A stretch of DNA of 64,000 nucleotides from Marsupella aquatica (Eukaryota > Marchantiophyta): positions 11,780,001 through 11,844,000 of the forward strand of contig OZ316894.1 in the NCBI GenBank assembly GCA_973895155.1. The letters are read 5' to 3'. This document shows, one piece after another, positions 25,861 through 37,805 of the stretch. How positions within the stretch are numbered: the stretch's first letter is position 1; each line of letters opens with the position of its first letter. The notes beneath the pieces were generated by a model. The model was not told the origin of the DNA. It was given only the letters and a program-made list of their open reading frames with translations, and did not search any database. The position numbers were made by a program, and so were the translations under genes.

Positions 25861-27403
25861 TTTATTTTCACATGCATGCATGCATGGAGTGCTCCTCCGA
25901 CATAGGTGGCCCCGCGAATCCTCGTTTGACTCTAGGTGGCCCTCCAGATTCTTCTTTTAACTTTCTATCCTGAGGATCTTATCTTTCCATGTTCTCCCCT
26001 CTAGCCCTCGTTCTCTGCGTGTGCCTTCTTTCTCGAGGACCCTCGGCGTCTGCCGTTCGGCGATCACCGAGGAAAAATCCGAGGCAAAAACGAGGCAAAA
26101 CCCGAGGCACGATCCTGCCCCGAAGGAGGAAGCGGAATTAGTGGAGTTCTGTGTCTGTCTGTCTGTCTGTCGGTCTGCGTTGAGGCTGCAGCGATGAAGT
26201 CTGAAGAAGCTAGATTGATTGATTGAGTGAAGACGGGTGTACCGTAGCGGAGTAGCAAGTTGGCGTTCGGCTGCATCGCACTGAGCTCCGACTGACTGGG
26301 TCACACTCGTCTCCTCAGCTTCTCTCTGGACTCCAAGCTCGTAGCTCCGTTTGTGTCCGCGTGTGTGGTGAAAATGTAATAAGTGGGACAGGAAACGAGG
26401 AGTCACGGGGCGTAGTAGCCTTTGCCAGAGTGACGAATTTATCGTTCTCTTCGGTGGTGGAGAGCAGCGGATTGAAGGTCTGGCCTGATCGAGGTCTTAT
26501 TTTCGGGCTGTGGAGTTCAGGAGAGCTCGGTTGGGCGTCGGGTGGAGCGAATTAGAGTGGGATCGAACGAATTAGGGTTTGAGGCCGAGAGGTCTGCTGT
26601 GCAGAAGGGGTTCGTGGGTGGAAGTGTCTGAACTGGAGGATGGGGATGATGATCTTTGAATCTGAAGTGGTTGGTTTTGAGGTCGAATTCTGTGATTATT
26701 GTTCTTTGGAGCAGCATTCGAACAAGTTTTTCCGTTCTGTTGGAGCTGTTTTACAGTGACACAGTGGGTAGAAGCGTGATCGTGCTATAATTGCTAGGGA
26801 GCTCTCGGTTTTCTGAAGAGGGAATTCTGCATTATTCGCATTAGGGTTGTGAATTTCTGCTTCCTGGAGCGGATTATCTTTTGGTATCATGTCTTCTGCT
26901 CCAGCGTCTCTGCGCCCGGGCTGGCTTGCGTATTCCCGTGATTTTCCTTCAGTGCGATGAGTGGCATGAGATATTTGTGAGATCCTGCTAATGCGGACCT
27001 GTGGACCATGAAGTCGAAAGCGTCCGGTTTGCTGCCGCGATCATCCTGTGCTTCGTAGGAAAGCTTTAACTCTGTTGTAATGTCGAGCCCTGGATCCGTG
27101 CCAGGTGGTCAACCTCTGGGACAGTAGGACGAAAGAGGATCTGAAGACTCCCGTCAAATTCTACGTACCTGATCGTTTTGTCATCGTTGTGCTGGTCACC
27201 GAAAGGCGCGCTCTAAAGTCATGTTGAACTTGCAAAAGAGTGATGAGATCATGCTGAAACTGAAATTGGACACGCTATGATTGCCTTTGGTGGGACGGTC
27301 CTGAGACATGTCAGTGACGTCAACCTGTTCTTCAATCAACAATCTATCGGCAGCTGCTGGGGAGCCGATTTGGAACGGTAGAAACTGTTAGCGCCAGAAA
27401 GGG
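25861..27403 (+). promoter_or_regulatory. Probable promoter and long leader of the RIN2-like ligase gene
   Basis: The interval carries CATGCATGCATGCATGG at 25871-25887 (overlapping RY-type CATGCA motifs), a short CTGT run (26154-26170) and a telo-box-like 'ttagggttt' at 26572-26580, which is AAACCCTAA on the other strand. Telo-boxes are frequent near plant transcription starts. Several ATGs precede the main start, including a 64-codon frame at 26361-26555 and a 23-codon frame at about 26888-26959, so the transcript could carry upstream frames if the leader begins that early. The transcription start and any leader intron cannot be fixed by eye. Confidence 0.5.
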
Positions 27404-30400
27404 ATGGGGAATGGGTACGGGCCACTTGTGGCCATGTACACTGCAGTCAGTGTGGTAGGAATTGCTTGGAGAATTAATTCCGCTCTGCAAGAGTCCGTTC
27501 CAGATGACGAAACTACAACTTCAGAGAAAGGAGCTTTGGATCCTAACGAGGCTGCCCGCGTGTTGCAATCGCTTCTTGAGTCTAGCGTGACTATTGCTCT
27601 ACTTGGAAATCTCGTGCTCAACTTCTTCCTTCTCGTCGCCTTGTTCACTAAAGTAAGATCTCTTTCTCAAGCCCCTCAAGCTGTCATTGTTTGTCCTGAT
27701 CTTGGTACCAATCGTGAATGTTGTGGTTGGTCTTGTAAATTGAGCGAGTTTGAACTCTGCGTTTTGAAATGCGTGCGAACAAATGGTTGATGTGGAGGAT
27801 GTATTGTCTGTCGCCGACGAAGAACTTGACTACAACCCAAAGGATCCCAGAAGCATTAAAATTGAAATTGTTTGTCGTAGTTAATGACGTTTCCAAGTCA
27901 CTCTTAGACTCGTCATTCATATCGCGAAGGGATGGATTGTATTCTTGTCTTGCTGTATCCTCGGTTTTGAGTCACTGAATGTGGAGTATGAGTGACGGTG
28001 CGTGAGGGCAACTATTACATGAGACATGAGGCAGTTTCGTGTTACTGATTAAATAAATCTTGTGTGTCATCTGAGTTCCGTTACTGTGCAGACGTTATTT
28101 TTTGGGCAGCTCTCCTTGGTGGAGACGCAGAAGGTGGTTGAGCGTCTGATCAATTACGTTTTGTTCAAGGTGTGCCTTCGCAAATTTCGCTTTGTAAAAC
28201 GTTACTGTGACTTCCAACAGATGTTACTGATTGTTGTGAAGCTTCTTTTCGTTAGTAATATATGCAACCCTGCATAATTCGCTTTCGATTTCATATCCAT
28301 AATCTTGAGCTGAGTAGATTTTCTCCAGGTGGTGATGCAATAAGATTAGGAAAGGATTGAGTTGGATGTACTTTTGTTGTTGTCCAGTTATTTCAATGAA
28401 TTAGAATCGTCCACCATCTCTAAGTTTTGATTTGGGCAGACGAATCATTTCGACCCAAATTTATTAGTCATATAATCTTATAGATAGGCAAGGCCACGAA
28501 AGATCTGCTTCTACATTAGCGGTAATGCAGAACCTATTTTCAATTTCTTCTAACTGGTGAATGGCTTTGGGGATGTAGGGACTTTTCCTCACTTGGGTGG
28601 TTCAACCAGAGATGATGGCAATAGCCCTCTGGCTTGCTTGGTTTTCTGTACTTGGCTTTCTCAAGGTACACTATCCAGTCCTGAATCGTCTTTTTAATTT
28701 TGCTTTCCTTGACTTATTGTCATAGAGCCCAAGGTTTCCTCTCAAGCCTGTGTATACTCACTCCCGGACAGATGTTTCAAGGTCTCGCCAGAGATCGTTT
28801 GGAGCGATTAAATGCATCTCCGACAGCCTCGATGCTTGCACATGTGCGGGTGTTTGCAGTTTTGATCCTAGTGCTGTTATCTGATTTATTCTGGTAAATA
28901 CCAATCTCTCGTTTGGAATTCTTACTACCTCGTGACGGTGAATATGATGGGCACGTTGGAACATTCTTCTGTTTGTAGGCGTAGTTTTGTTTTGTTATAT
29001 CTTGATGGAGATTTTTGCTACCAGGTTCAATACAGGAGAAATCTTTCATGTGTGAAGCTCAAACATGTTGGAAACCTGCCGAGTCCATTAATCATCTAAT
29101 TTCCCTGAGCTTCTTTTTGGTCCGTAGTTCATGCTTAGTTTGTGGGGTTGTCCTACCAGGATGCGGCTCTGTATGTGGGTGTTCAGAGATACCGGGCGGA
29201 GCACCTTCTTGCTCTTACTTTTTGAGCCACTCAGTATTGTGTTTGATACCCTTCAGGTTAGCCATTTGCTTTGGAGAAAACTTGTTGTGAGTCTTCTGGG
29301 ACTCGTTTGCACTTGTCATCATCTGATATGCGGACCCATTATATATTGGCTCGAGATTTCATGTCAGCAGGAAGAAATATTGTCCTTCATGAGTTGAAAT
29401 CAATCCTTTCGTTATTGGTCTATTTCTCTAACGTACTGGTGAGAATTCCGATCTCACAATCTCATGCTGAAGTAATCATTGCAAGGGTGAGAAACGTAGT
29501 TCAGACAATTCGTAATTTCACTTTCTGTCTGTTGATAATGTTCGTTTCGCTCATCTTATATTCAGGCTGTTGTAGTTCACGGTATGCAATTGGTCGACAC
29601 ATGGCAGCGGCACTCATCAGACTCTTATGTGTATACGCCAGCAATGCAGCCCTCAGAAAGGTCTGCTGCGGGTAAGAATGTTGACTTTTGGACATCCACA
29701 GTAGGATCCTAGCCCAGAAATGCTGCAAAGATTATAGGCCTCAAACTCTCAAATGCATCTAGTAGGCCTGAATATATGTTTGGGTGCGATTATTAGTCAT
29801 TGTTCGTTTGTCGGTGATAATCTGTCCAAGGTCTTAGTACGTAGATACCGGATGACACTTTCATCAATTGCCGATAAAACGTGTGTGGCATATGGATGGG
29901 CACTGTTTCGGTGTGTAGTGTGCACTGCTTTGCAGTGGGAAAGGTCTGTGGGGAGCTTTAGTACCTTGTTGGATAAGCATGGCTATGGGGTCATACAGAG
30001 CTCTTTTTTATTTCCGATTTCCATTTTGAGGCGTCATCTCATGTTTGAAGCTTGCCTAGCAGGTGCAGCCTGGGAATGGAGGGGAACTTTTGTGCGGAAT
30101 TGGAGCTTTGCCATGGATATCGTGAGTTTAATGCTGGCCCTAGGACACTGTGTGCATATTTGGTGGCTTCGGGGACTTAACTTCCAAGTGGTGGATGCCA
30201 TTCTCTTCCTGAATCTCCGGGTGAGTAAAAGGATTTTAGTGTTTCAAATTCAGGGAACTCTTTGCTGGGTTTGTGGTGGTGCAATGTCTCTAGTACAGTT
30301 TATTTGTAGTTTGCTAGATTCGTGGTGGTCCAATGTCTCTAGTACAGTTTATGTGTAGTCAAGTCCATTATTTTTGACGTAATTGTTTGACAGGCACTGT

Positions 30401-32299
30401 TGAGCGCGATCTCCCAGAGAATCAAAGGGTTCATGCGTCTCCGTACTGCCATGAATACCCTGCAAGGAGCACTCCCAGATGCAACTCAAGATGAGCTTCT
30501 GGCATACGAGGACGACTGTGCGATCTGCAAGGTATGGGCTAATCATGTCCTCAGGATAGTATTTACACTGTTTTCCGTGCGTCCAGGGATTTAGGGACCA
30601 CTGTGAATCTTGTACACCATGAATGATTTAGACCTGCCTTTCAAATCTGATATTTCTTAGGACCTTCGCTAGTGTCAGTTTTCTCACTCGGCTTGATTCT
30701 TTTTCCAGGAGCCAATGGCAAGGGCAAAGCGATTACCCTGTGCACATTTGTTCCACCTGTCCTGTCTACGATCCTGGTAAATGCCGAGTTCTTACTCTCA
30801 CTCTGTTGGCACTGTCCTCGCGTTGTTTAGGGAGGGCACCTGTCATTCCACAATAGTAAGAACGACTAGAGTTCTTGGCTACCTTGTCACCTACTGAAGA
30901 CGCAGAATGGTTGAAAAATTCTATGATACGCAGGCTAGATCAGGGATTGGCAGAGACGTATTCCTGTCCAACATGCCGAAGGCCACTTTTCATGGGTGGT
31001 TCGAGAGTCACGGACCCAAATTCTCAAGGGTTACAGCAGCGATTCCGTGGCGGGAGTGTAGGCAATGCATTAACTGCTCCTGGAGGTAGGGAGGGACTCG
31101 ATCAACGGCAGAGCACTCTTCAGCCAGGAGCCCATGCACAGCTTTCAAATTCTGATACTCTAGCAGTACAGCAATGGAATGCGCAAGCTACAAACAGGTG
31201 GAGGTGGGCTGTTCTGAATTAAATAGAGAGACAATGACATTGAAGGTCGCATCATGATTACATTCTTTGGTGGCACAACTAAGTGCTTCCCTTATATTTC
31301 TAGCACTTCAATAACTTCAGTAGTGACACAGAGGTCATCAAATTGAGATTCATACATATTTTGTGTTGTATGGGTGCTAGGGTGGACCATTTCTCATATA
31401 GTCCATAACTTCAGTAGTGCACACAGATGACACTATGAGGTCATCAAACTGAAATTCATGCATATTTTGTGTTGTAGGGGTGCTAGGGTGGACCAAGCGT
31501 GGGCACGTCCTGTTCCCGAGGCTGAAGGAGAGGGGCCGTCTAGTGAGGCACCTTCCGGTGGGATTGGTCGTATGCAGTTTGTGATGCGGCACTTTTCAGG
31601 CACTGGTCGTGGACATACGCAGCCAGCTGAAAGTAGCTGGAGATGGTGGCCTTTTGGACGAGGTGCTGACAGCAGATCACTGGCAGGCCGACGGAGAGAC
31701 AGTTGGGGGCCACGAAGGCAGGGGAGTGGTTCAACTGGATCTAGGTTAGGAGAGATTTTACCTGATATTTCACTGCAAGTGGACCCTCATATGGCAGCCA
31801 TGGTCAGTATGGTCAGAGAAGTCTTACCTCATATACCCGATGAAATGATTGTACAGGTCTGGTTCTCTTTCTCTTGATGGATGTTCTGCATTTCCTAGGC
31901 TCCTAGGCACTTAGGCCGGTGGTGTCGTCAGCGTTTTCACGTGTTATACATGCTATTATGTCACTGGACATTCGACAGGCAGTCGCAAGATAAACCGTTG
32001 ACAAGGCTTACGTTCTTAGAATCCTCGAAGACTCAGTAGGAAGAAATTGAGGGGCTGGAGAACGGCTAAATGGTCAAATCGAAGTATTTGTTGTGTTAAT
32101 CTTTGCTTGCTGGGTTCATAAACGAATCTATTGCAGATAAAGTCCTATTACATATAAAGGTCAGATAAAGTTCGTCTGTGCTGTCGCTTTGACCCAAAGA
32201 AAGGATCTTGGGCCCTAGTAATAACTTCTGAGGTTTATTGGTTCACAGGACTTGCGCAGGACAAACTCTGCGACTGCTACTGTAAACAATTTTCTATAG
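27404..32299 (+). CDS. RIN2/RIN3 (AMFR/HRD1-like) membrane RING-H2 E3 ubiquitin ligase with CUE domain, 12 coding exons
   Basis: Multi-spanning membrane E3 ligase of the gp78/AMFR type; Arabidopsis RIN2 and RIN3 are linked to RPM1-dependent immunity, a role not shown here. Exons: 27404-27652, 28092-28169, 28579-28665, 28772-28893, 29160-29256, 29566-29671, 30063-30220, 30394-30531, 30709-30776, 30934-31197, 31478-31856, 32249-32299. All introns are GT-AG, phase closes, and the product is 598 aa (RIN2 is about 580). Hydrophobic segments include VTIALLGNLVLNFFLLVALF, the exon 3 segment from LFLTWVVQPEMM to FSVLGFLK, VRVFAVLILVLLSDLFW, TFLLLLFEPLSIVFDTLQ and IVSLMLALGHCVHIWWL. FQ-LARDRLERLNASP is a family signature. 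RING-H2 spans about 341-382: CAIC, CAHLFHLSC, SCPTC. The C-terminus (about 561-598, VREVLPHIPDEMIVQDLRRT) is the CUE ubiquitin-binding domain, ending FL-stop instead of the usual NLLQM. Start chosen because it gives the expected short N-terminus before the first hydrophobic helix. Confidence 0.93.
31311..31495 (+). repeat. Tandem duplication spanning the exon 11 acceptor of the ligase gene
   Basis: Copy A (31311-31389) and copy B (31405-31495) both contain 'ataacttcagtagtg', 'gaggtcatcaaa', 'catattttgtgttgta' and 'gggtgctagggtggacca'. Copy B supplies the true 3' splice site (AG at 31476-31477) and the first 18 coding bases of exon 11. In copy A the matching AG is AT (T at 31371), so the upstream acceptor is lost. 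Copy B also has a 13 bp insertion or copy A a deletion in the first half. Confidence 0.9.
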
Positions 32300-34239
32300 G
32301 TGTGAATACGTTCAAAGAGTTTTGAATTACAAGGGTAATTTCTGTCAGTTGGGTTTTTTCCCATGTCTGTTCTAGGGGACACCAACATCTCGTTTCTTTG
32401 GATCACTGGCTATCGTGGAGGACCCATTTGTTTTTCGGACAGCAGACGGTGGTTCATGGAAGGAATGCTGGATAACGAGAAGAGCTGAGTAGTACTGAGA
32501 TGCATACCGATTAGCCATCTGTGTACTTGGCCTTCTCTCTTCAGTCAGGCTCTATACAGTTCTTTGATTTTGCTGGCAAGCCCTTGTGCATTATCCCAGT
32601 AGGTGCTAGTATGATATAGTCTCAATTCTGTCAATAAACATCAAGAAAGCGATACGAAGCAAGTTTCTAGCCCCTGTGACACGGAGTTAGTTGTGAAACA
32701 ACGAAGGGGGTGGTATTCAACTGGAGTGATAGAGCAAGTAGCAAAATTGACAATAAGCCCTGGTGGGAAGAGCTGGCTGTTGAGGATGCATGATTAGAGC
32801 TGATCGAACCGAGATAATGACTCTCTGGTTCCTGATTTAGATGCTTTTAGGTGAAATAGAGTTGGATAGATTTTCACTGCTTTCAGGTTCTGGATACGAT
32901 AAATGGATTTGAGGTGCGTTGAGCTTTGTTCACAGCAAGAATTCTATGGTCGTTCTTAATGAATGACGAAGTCTTACTATGGAAGAGACTATTAGTACTT
33001 TCCAGCTGGGAGTTTGACCCTTGATACTGCACGGGACAACAAGTGTGAGCAGTTGAAAGCAACGCAGCTCCACTAGGAGCTGCCAATTCTGACGAGGTGG
33101 ACTGGGCTAGCTATGGACGTGCCAAAACTGATTTCAAAGCTTTGGCCAACACTGTTGCATTATGTCTCCAAACTAGGTATTTGTCTATGGCCCTTCTGTT
33201 GCTATTGAGAAAATGTCTCTGGTCACGTTCTTCCCGTCTACAGGTTTGGATTCCTGGATTGGAAAACCAAATTGCTCTCCCTAAACATATTTTGCACCAA
33301 ATGTGATCTGAATGACATTTAAGTTGGTGAGTACAGTAAACAATTGAGGTACTGAATACTAAGCAAGATTTTATGATAGTTGCAGTGCGTTGTGGGTCAA
33401 TTCCATCCACTATTTTCTGGTTTTTTAAGCCTTTGTCATATGACGAATGCAGTTAGCCCTGTTGAATTCTAAGGGACGCTGGGAATCTGTGGATGATGAT
33501 GGCTAGAGACAGACTGAAACAACTCGGACGACCAGAGAGGAGACTTTTCTAAAACGGAAATGCTTGCATGAAAGCATCACCGGCTGTGGCGCATGGAGTG
33601 GAACTACAGAATATCATTTGGATTCGGTATGTTAAGGGGGAAACAAAGGAAACATGTTGGCCCATGAAAGACTTCCTTGTTCTCAATTATAAATTTTCTC
33701 CCATCCTTCGCTCGGACTCATCTAACTTGTGCAAAGAGGTCAGTACGATATTTTGTTCCCCTGAACTACCTCATTGCCACTTTCTGAACTCTTGGGTATA
33801 GCCTATGCTGGGTCCGTCAAGCTCTCATGTTTCAAAGGGATCTTGGACCTCTTAGAGCTGCAGATGCTGAACTTGTGTGGCCTAATTTTGGAAAATGAAG
33901 CGGATTTTGCCACCAGTCAGGTCAAAGGCTGCCATGAAAATTGAGATTGTTCAGTTCTATATCCTCCCTGGTTAACCAAAGAATATGCCGCACGGGGACA
34001 TCCTTGAATGTCTATCCGATCCAAGGATTATGATAAACCCTAAGCAACAAAATCTTGCCACTGTCTGTTCTCACGGTTATGCATTTCTCTTTCGCTGGCA
34101 GAGGGGAAAAGTACAGTCCGTGTGGAAAATTTCTTCAGGATCAAACAAGTACGTTTACGAAGATACGCGGCCCAGCTCCCCTGGTTCTCAGATCTTGACG
34201 CCCAGTTGATAGATTTGTTGGATCACTTTGGGTTTTACG
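32300..34239. other. 3' UTR and intergenic DNA after the ligase gene
   Basis: The first part must hold the ligase 3' UTR. Open frames at 33097-33306, 33568-33801 and 33985-34209 are short, unrelated to any domain I recognise and lack convincing splice signals. No gene is called. Confidence 0.5.
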
Positions 34240-34525
34240 TCTTGAAAAGCTTAAACTTTGGCACAGATAACCTCACGGGCCATATGAGCAAAACTCTTCC
34301 ACAACAATTTAACTCTCTTCTAATGACGCTTGATTTATCTCCACCTCTCCCAACTCGTGGCTATATCAGCATATCTCTCCCACGACAAGATAACCGTATG
34401 CTAATGACTCTTGATTCATCTCGCCCTCTCCAAACTCGTGGGCTATATCAGCATATCTCTTCTACAAGACAACTGGATGGTAATGACTCTAGACTCATCT
34501 CGACCTCTCCAAACATGGGCGCTCA
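34240..34525. repeat. Tandem repeat, about three units of 79-81 bp
   Basis: Units share 'ctaatgactcttgattcatc', 'cacctctccaaactcgtgg' and 'ctatatcagcatatctct', with 'taatgac' at 34321, 34402 and 34481. A partial earlier copy is visible around 34265-34320. One + strand frame (34122-34601) stays open through the array with a repeated peptide (LMTLD, then L-TRG), but the unit lengths of 81 and 79 are not both multiples of three, so this is not strong evidence of coding. Confidence 0.8.
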
Positions 34526-36250
34526 GAAACTACGCAGATGTCATGAATTTCTACTTCCCCCGGATGACGTGATGTCGGACATTTCAGCTTGCCCTAGATG
34601 ACACGGACGGGTCCCCTACTTCCCAATACCCACCAGAATTGATAGTAGCTCACTACCCTGATTGGACAGGAAAGGCTTCCCTGTGCCCTGACTCATGTGC
34701 GTACTTACTCATCAAACGATCTAAGTATAAAAAGTTGTTACTGGAGAAATTATGGTTTCTGGAGTATAGAACTACTCTAGGTAGTGGAACACATTCCATC
34801 CGCGAAACACCTGCTGAGGCCATACCAGAATCAGATCTCAACTGTCCATCAAAAGCTATCCATCATCGTGACATAGACCTAGGGCCAAAATGTCGTTGCT
34901 GCTATTAATTGGCGACTCCACAACCAACATAGTTGGCTTCCATGATATGAGTGACGCATCTCTACAAGAAAACCCGTGAGATCTGACAAACCACAGGGGA
35001 GTTCTTCAGTAGACCTTGTGCAGAGCAGTGGTCCGGCAGAGCAGTGGGAGTACACATCAGTCATCACATGTTGCTACTGAGAAAACGCACCAGTTATAGT
35101 GAACAGCAGCAGCATTGACGGAAGTTGGGGAATTTATACCAGGCAAGATGGGATCCAATCATGCTCAGGTGCAGGCCCATCATTCTGAAGAAACCAATAC
35201 ATTAGCATTGATATAATAAAAAGGATAAGGAAAAGTATAAGGAATCTTTGTTGAGAGAAGGTGTCTTATTATAAGATAATTCACACACGATACTCCCGTA
35301 CTAGTTATTGACTACCTGCTCCTTTAATTCAGGTACTACTGACTAATTCTTCAGATTCTTCAGAAGGAATGCTTTTTGGGACACTCGTGAACAAATCCTA
35401 TTTACATTCTAAAAGTGGGATTTGAGATTCATCCTCAGTTAAGAAATTTTTTTTATGTGGCTAGATGTTTGAAAAGTAAGTGTGCATAGTGTCCCTCTAA
35501 TGCCTAAGATCTTACCTGTTATCCTCTTTGTTTCTTTGAAGGCTAGGTCTTGTAGGTGAAATTTATATCAACAATGGGACCCACTTTACCAAAGATGATT
35601 GATTATGTAAGGAATCAATCAAACCATATTACTTACAAAAGGATAGGCAGTCTACAATTGGAGCAATGATATCCAGCTGTGGAAACTGTTCTCCACATTG
35701 CCTCAGGATTCAACAAATGCAGCAAACATCTGTAAGAACTTGTTAGCTACTGAACTCTCCCCTTCCTTTATTGGCTGTCCTATCTTGGGAATAGTGTCAC
35801 TTGGTTGGGTGCCTTTTATTTTTGAGCAGTGTGATATATATAGACTTGTGGAAAAGCACTGCCTCCTCATTCCTTGCTCATTCACAGGGGTTCCAATGAT
35901 TTAGTTTTGAGCAGTGTGATATATATAGACTTGTGGAAAAGCACTGCCACATTTATTCTATGCTCATTCACAATGAATCTTGCTATAACTAGTATCTTTC
36001 TAAGATAGAAGGCTATGTTAGTCTTCATACTCGTATTCTTGCAAGACTCCGAAGTGACACATCCAGCTCCACACACTTGACAAAGGTGGTTGAAATACGC
36101 ATGCACCAGTTAGATTTTGTTCTTTTATGGGTCAACAAAGAGAATTGGGCAATGATTGTCATTAAGAACAAACAAGGGACACTTTGAACAACCTGAGGGG
36201 TACTTTTGTGAAATTATAATTGTGAAAGAGTGTTTGGGTATCTTAGTCCT
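34526..36250. other. Intergenic DNA with one local duplication
   Basis: No gene recognised. Two copies of an 85 bp-spaced block occur at 35821-35888 and 35906-35976, sharing 'tttgagcagtgtgatatata', 'tagacttgtggaaaagcact' and 'tgctcattcaca'. The rest shows no open frame with protein-like character. Confidence 0.55.
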
Positions 36251-37805
36251 GAGGGATATGCTTAATAGGCCCCCTCCTGGAGATTCTTTGCTTAATCAAC
36301 CCCCTGGAAAACCTTTTGCCCCAATCAGACCCCTCTTTATGATCCGTACCCTTTGTTCTTGTGTAGGATCTTAGAAAGTGAGTTTTCAGCCTTACAAAGA
36401 CCAAACAGGGTGACACTGCACTATACCCATTCAATCACATTGATCGTGCAAAGATTGAACAACAACGTTACCATGCGCAACTGAATTGTAGGCATTTGCA
36501 CTTTTGCGCCGCTTGTATCTATGCAAATACATTGACATGAATGTCTTGACTTTGTAAATTGATTTCCGTGTTTTTTATATCCTCCCATTATGTCTTTCAT
36601 CCATGCTCAAACATTAACAACTTTACGGAGCTTTTCATGAGGTGCACGGCGCACGGACGTGCCACCATAGAGACCTGCCACCAGTGTCGGCCATTTACCC
36701 CCGCCTGAATGGCTTGGGCAAGCAAAATAGTCTTTTGTTGGAAAAAATGCTAAGTGTGGTGAGAATACAATGTCCACAGTGTCTTCTGAAACCACCAATG
36801 TCAGCCATTTACTCCCACCTGAATGGCTTGGGGGAGCAACATATACTCTCGCTCGAAAAAATGCTAAGTGTGGTGAGAAGACAATGTCCACAATGTCTTC
36901 TAGCACTGTTTGGGTATTAGAAACCCCTCAAACCCAACCCTGAAATACTTGTCATTTTCTTGCAATGTACATCCTTCCAGTTTGCAATTTTAATTAGTTG
37001 GCGACCAATTTGTGAATAATGTGGTGTTAAGGGTCTCACCAAATTTTGAGACTACCTTCAAACTAGAGGTTTTTTCTATATTCAATTTGCAACTAGTAAT
37101 AGATAATGGTCCCCCATTAACATTTTACTAGCTGGTTTTGTAATGTAAGATCTGGTTATTACTTAATCTTGGGTTGTTTCCCTTTCATTTGATTATCTTA
37201 CTACTTTATAGCCATGGTTCTTGTTAAATGCATTCATGATCGGACCTTACCATTAAATTATAGAAACTCTCCATATGAAGGGCTATTTAGGGTTAGGATT
37301 TTAGGGTCTAAGGGTTTAGGGTGTTAGGTCTTGATGGTGTTAGGTCCATGTGCAGTACGCCTCGTGAAAAGCTGCGTAAAGTAGTTACCGTTTGAGCATG
37401 GACAAAAGACGGAATGGGAGTATATGAAAAATGTGGAAATCCATTTACAAAGTGAAGACATTCATGTCAATGTATTGATTTTGCATAAGATAACCCTAAT
37501 GTCGATAGAAACGGCGTGAACGTGCAAACCCATGCAGTTCAATTCTTGCACATGGTAATAGTTGTTGTTCAATCTTTGCACGGTCACTGTGATTTTTGCC
37601 TTGTCGCTGCATAGTTTGTGGTTAAATGGGTATAGTACAATGTCACCCAGTTTGGTCTTTGTAAGGTTGAGAACTCTCTTTTTAAGAACTTTCACAAAAA
37701 CAAAGGGTGCGGATCATAAAGAGGGGGCTGATTGGGGCAAAAACATTTCAAGGGGGTTGATTAAGCAAAGTATCTCCACAAGGGGGCCTATTAAGCATAT
37801 CCCTC
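36251..37805. mobile_element. Long-TIR DNA transposon, probably non-autonomous Mutator-like
   Basis: The left arm (36251 to about 36662) and right arm (about 37345-37805) are inverted copies of each other. Both begin 'gagggatatgcttaatagg' then 'ccccct' read inward, and both contain 'ccccaatcag', 'tttatgatccg', 'cttacaaagaccaaac', 'gtgcaaagattgaacaacaa', 'atacattgacatgaatgtct' and 'catgctcaaac'. The inner 0.7 kb holds a 114 bp tandem duplication and a telomere-like stretch but no transposase. The flanks 'tcttagtcct' (36241-36250) and 'tcttcttcct' (37806-37815) match at 8 of 10 positions and may be a decayed 9-10 bp target duplication. TIRs of several hundred bases starting with G and a target duplication of about 9 bp are the usual marks of Mutator-like elements; that family name is an inference. 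Confidence 0.75.
36678..36905. repeat. Two-copy 114 bp tandem repeat inside the long-TIR element
   Basis: Copies start at 36678 and 36792 with 'ccaccagtgtcggccattta' versus 'ccaccaatgtcagccattta', and both continue with 'cctgaatggcttggg', 'gaaaaaatgctaagtgtggt' and 'acaatgtccac'. The repeat lies between the two inverted arms and is unrelated to them. Confidence 0.85.
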
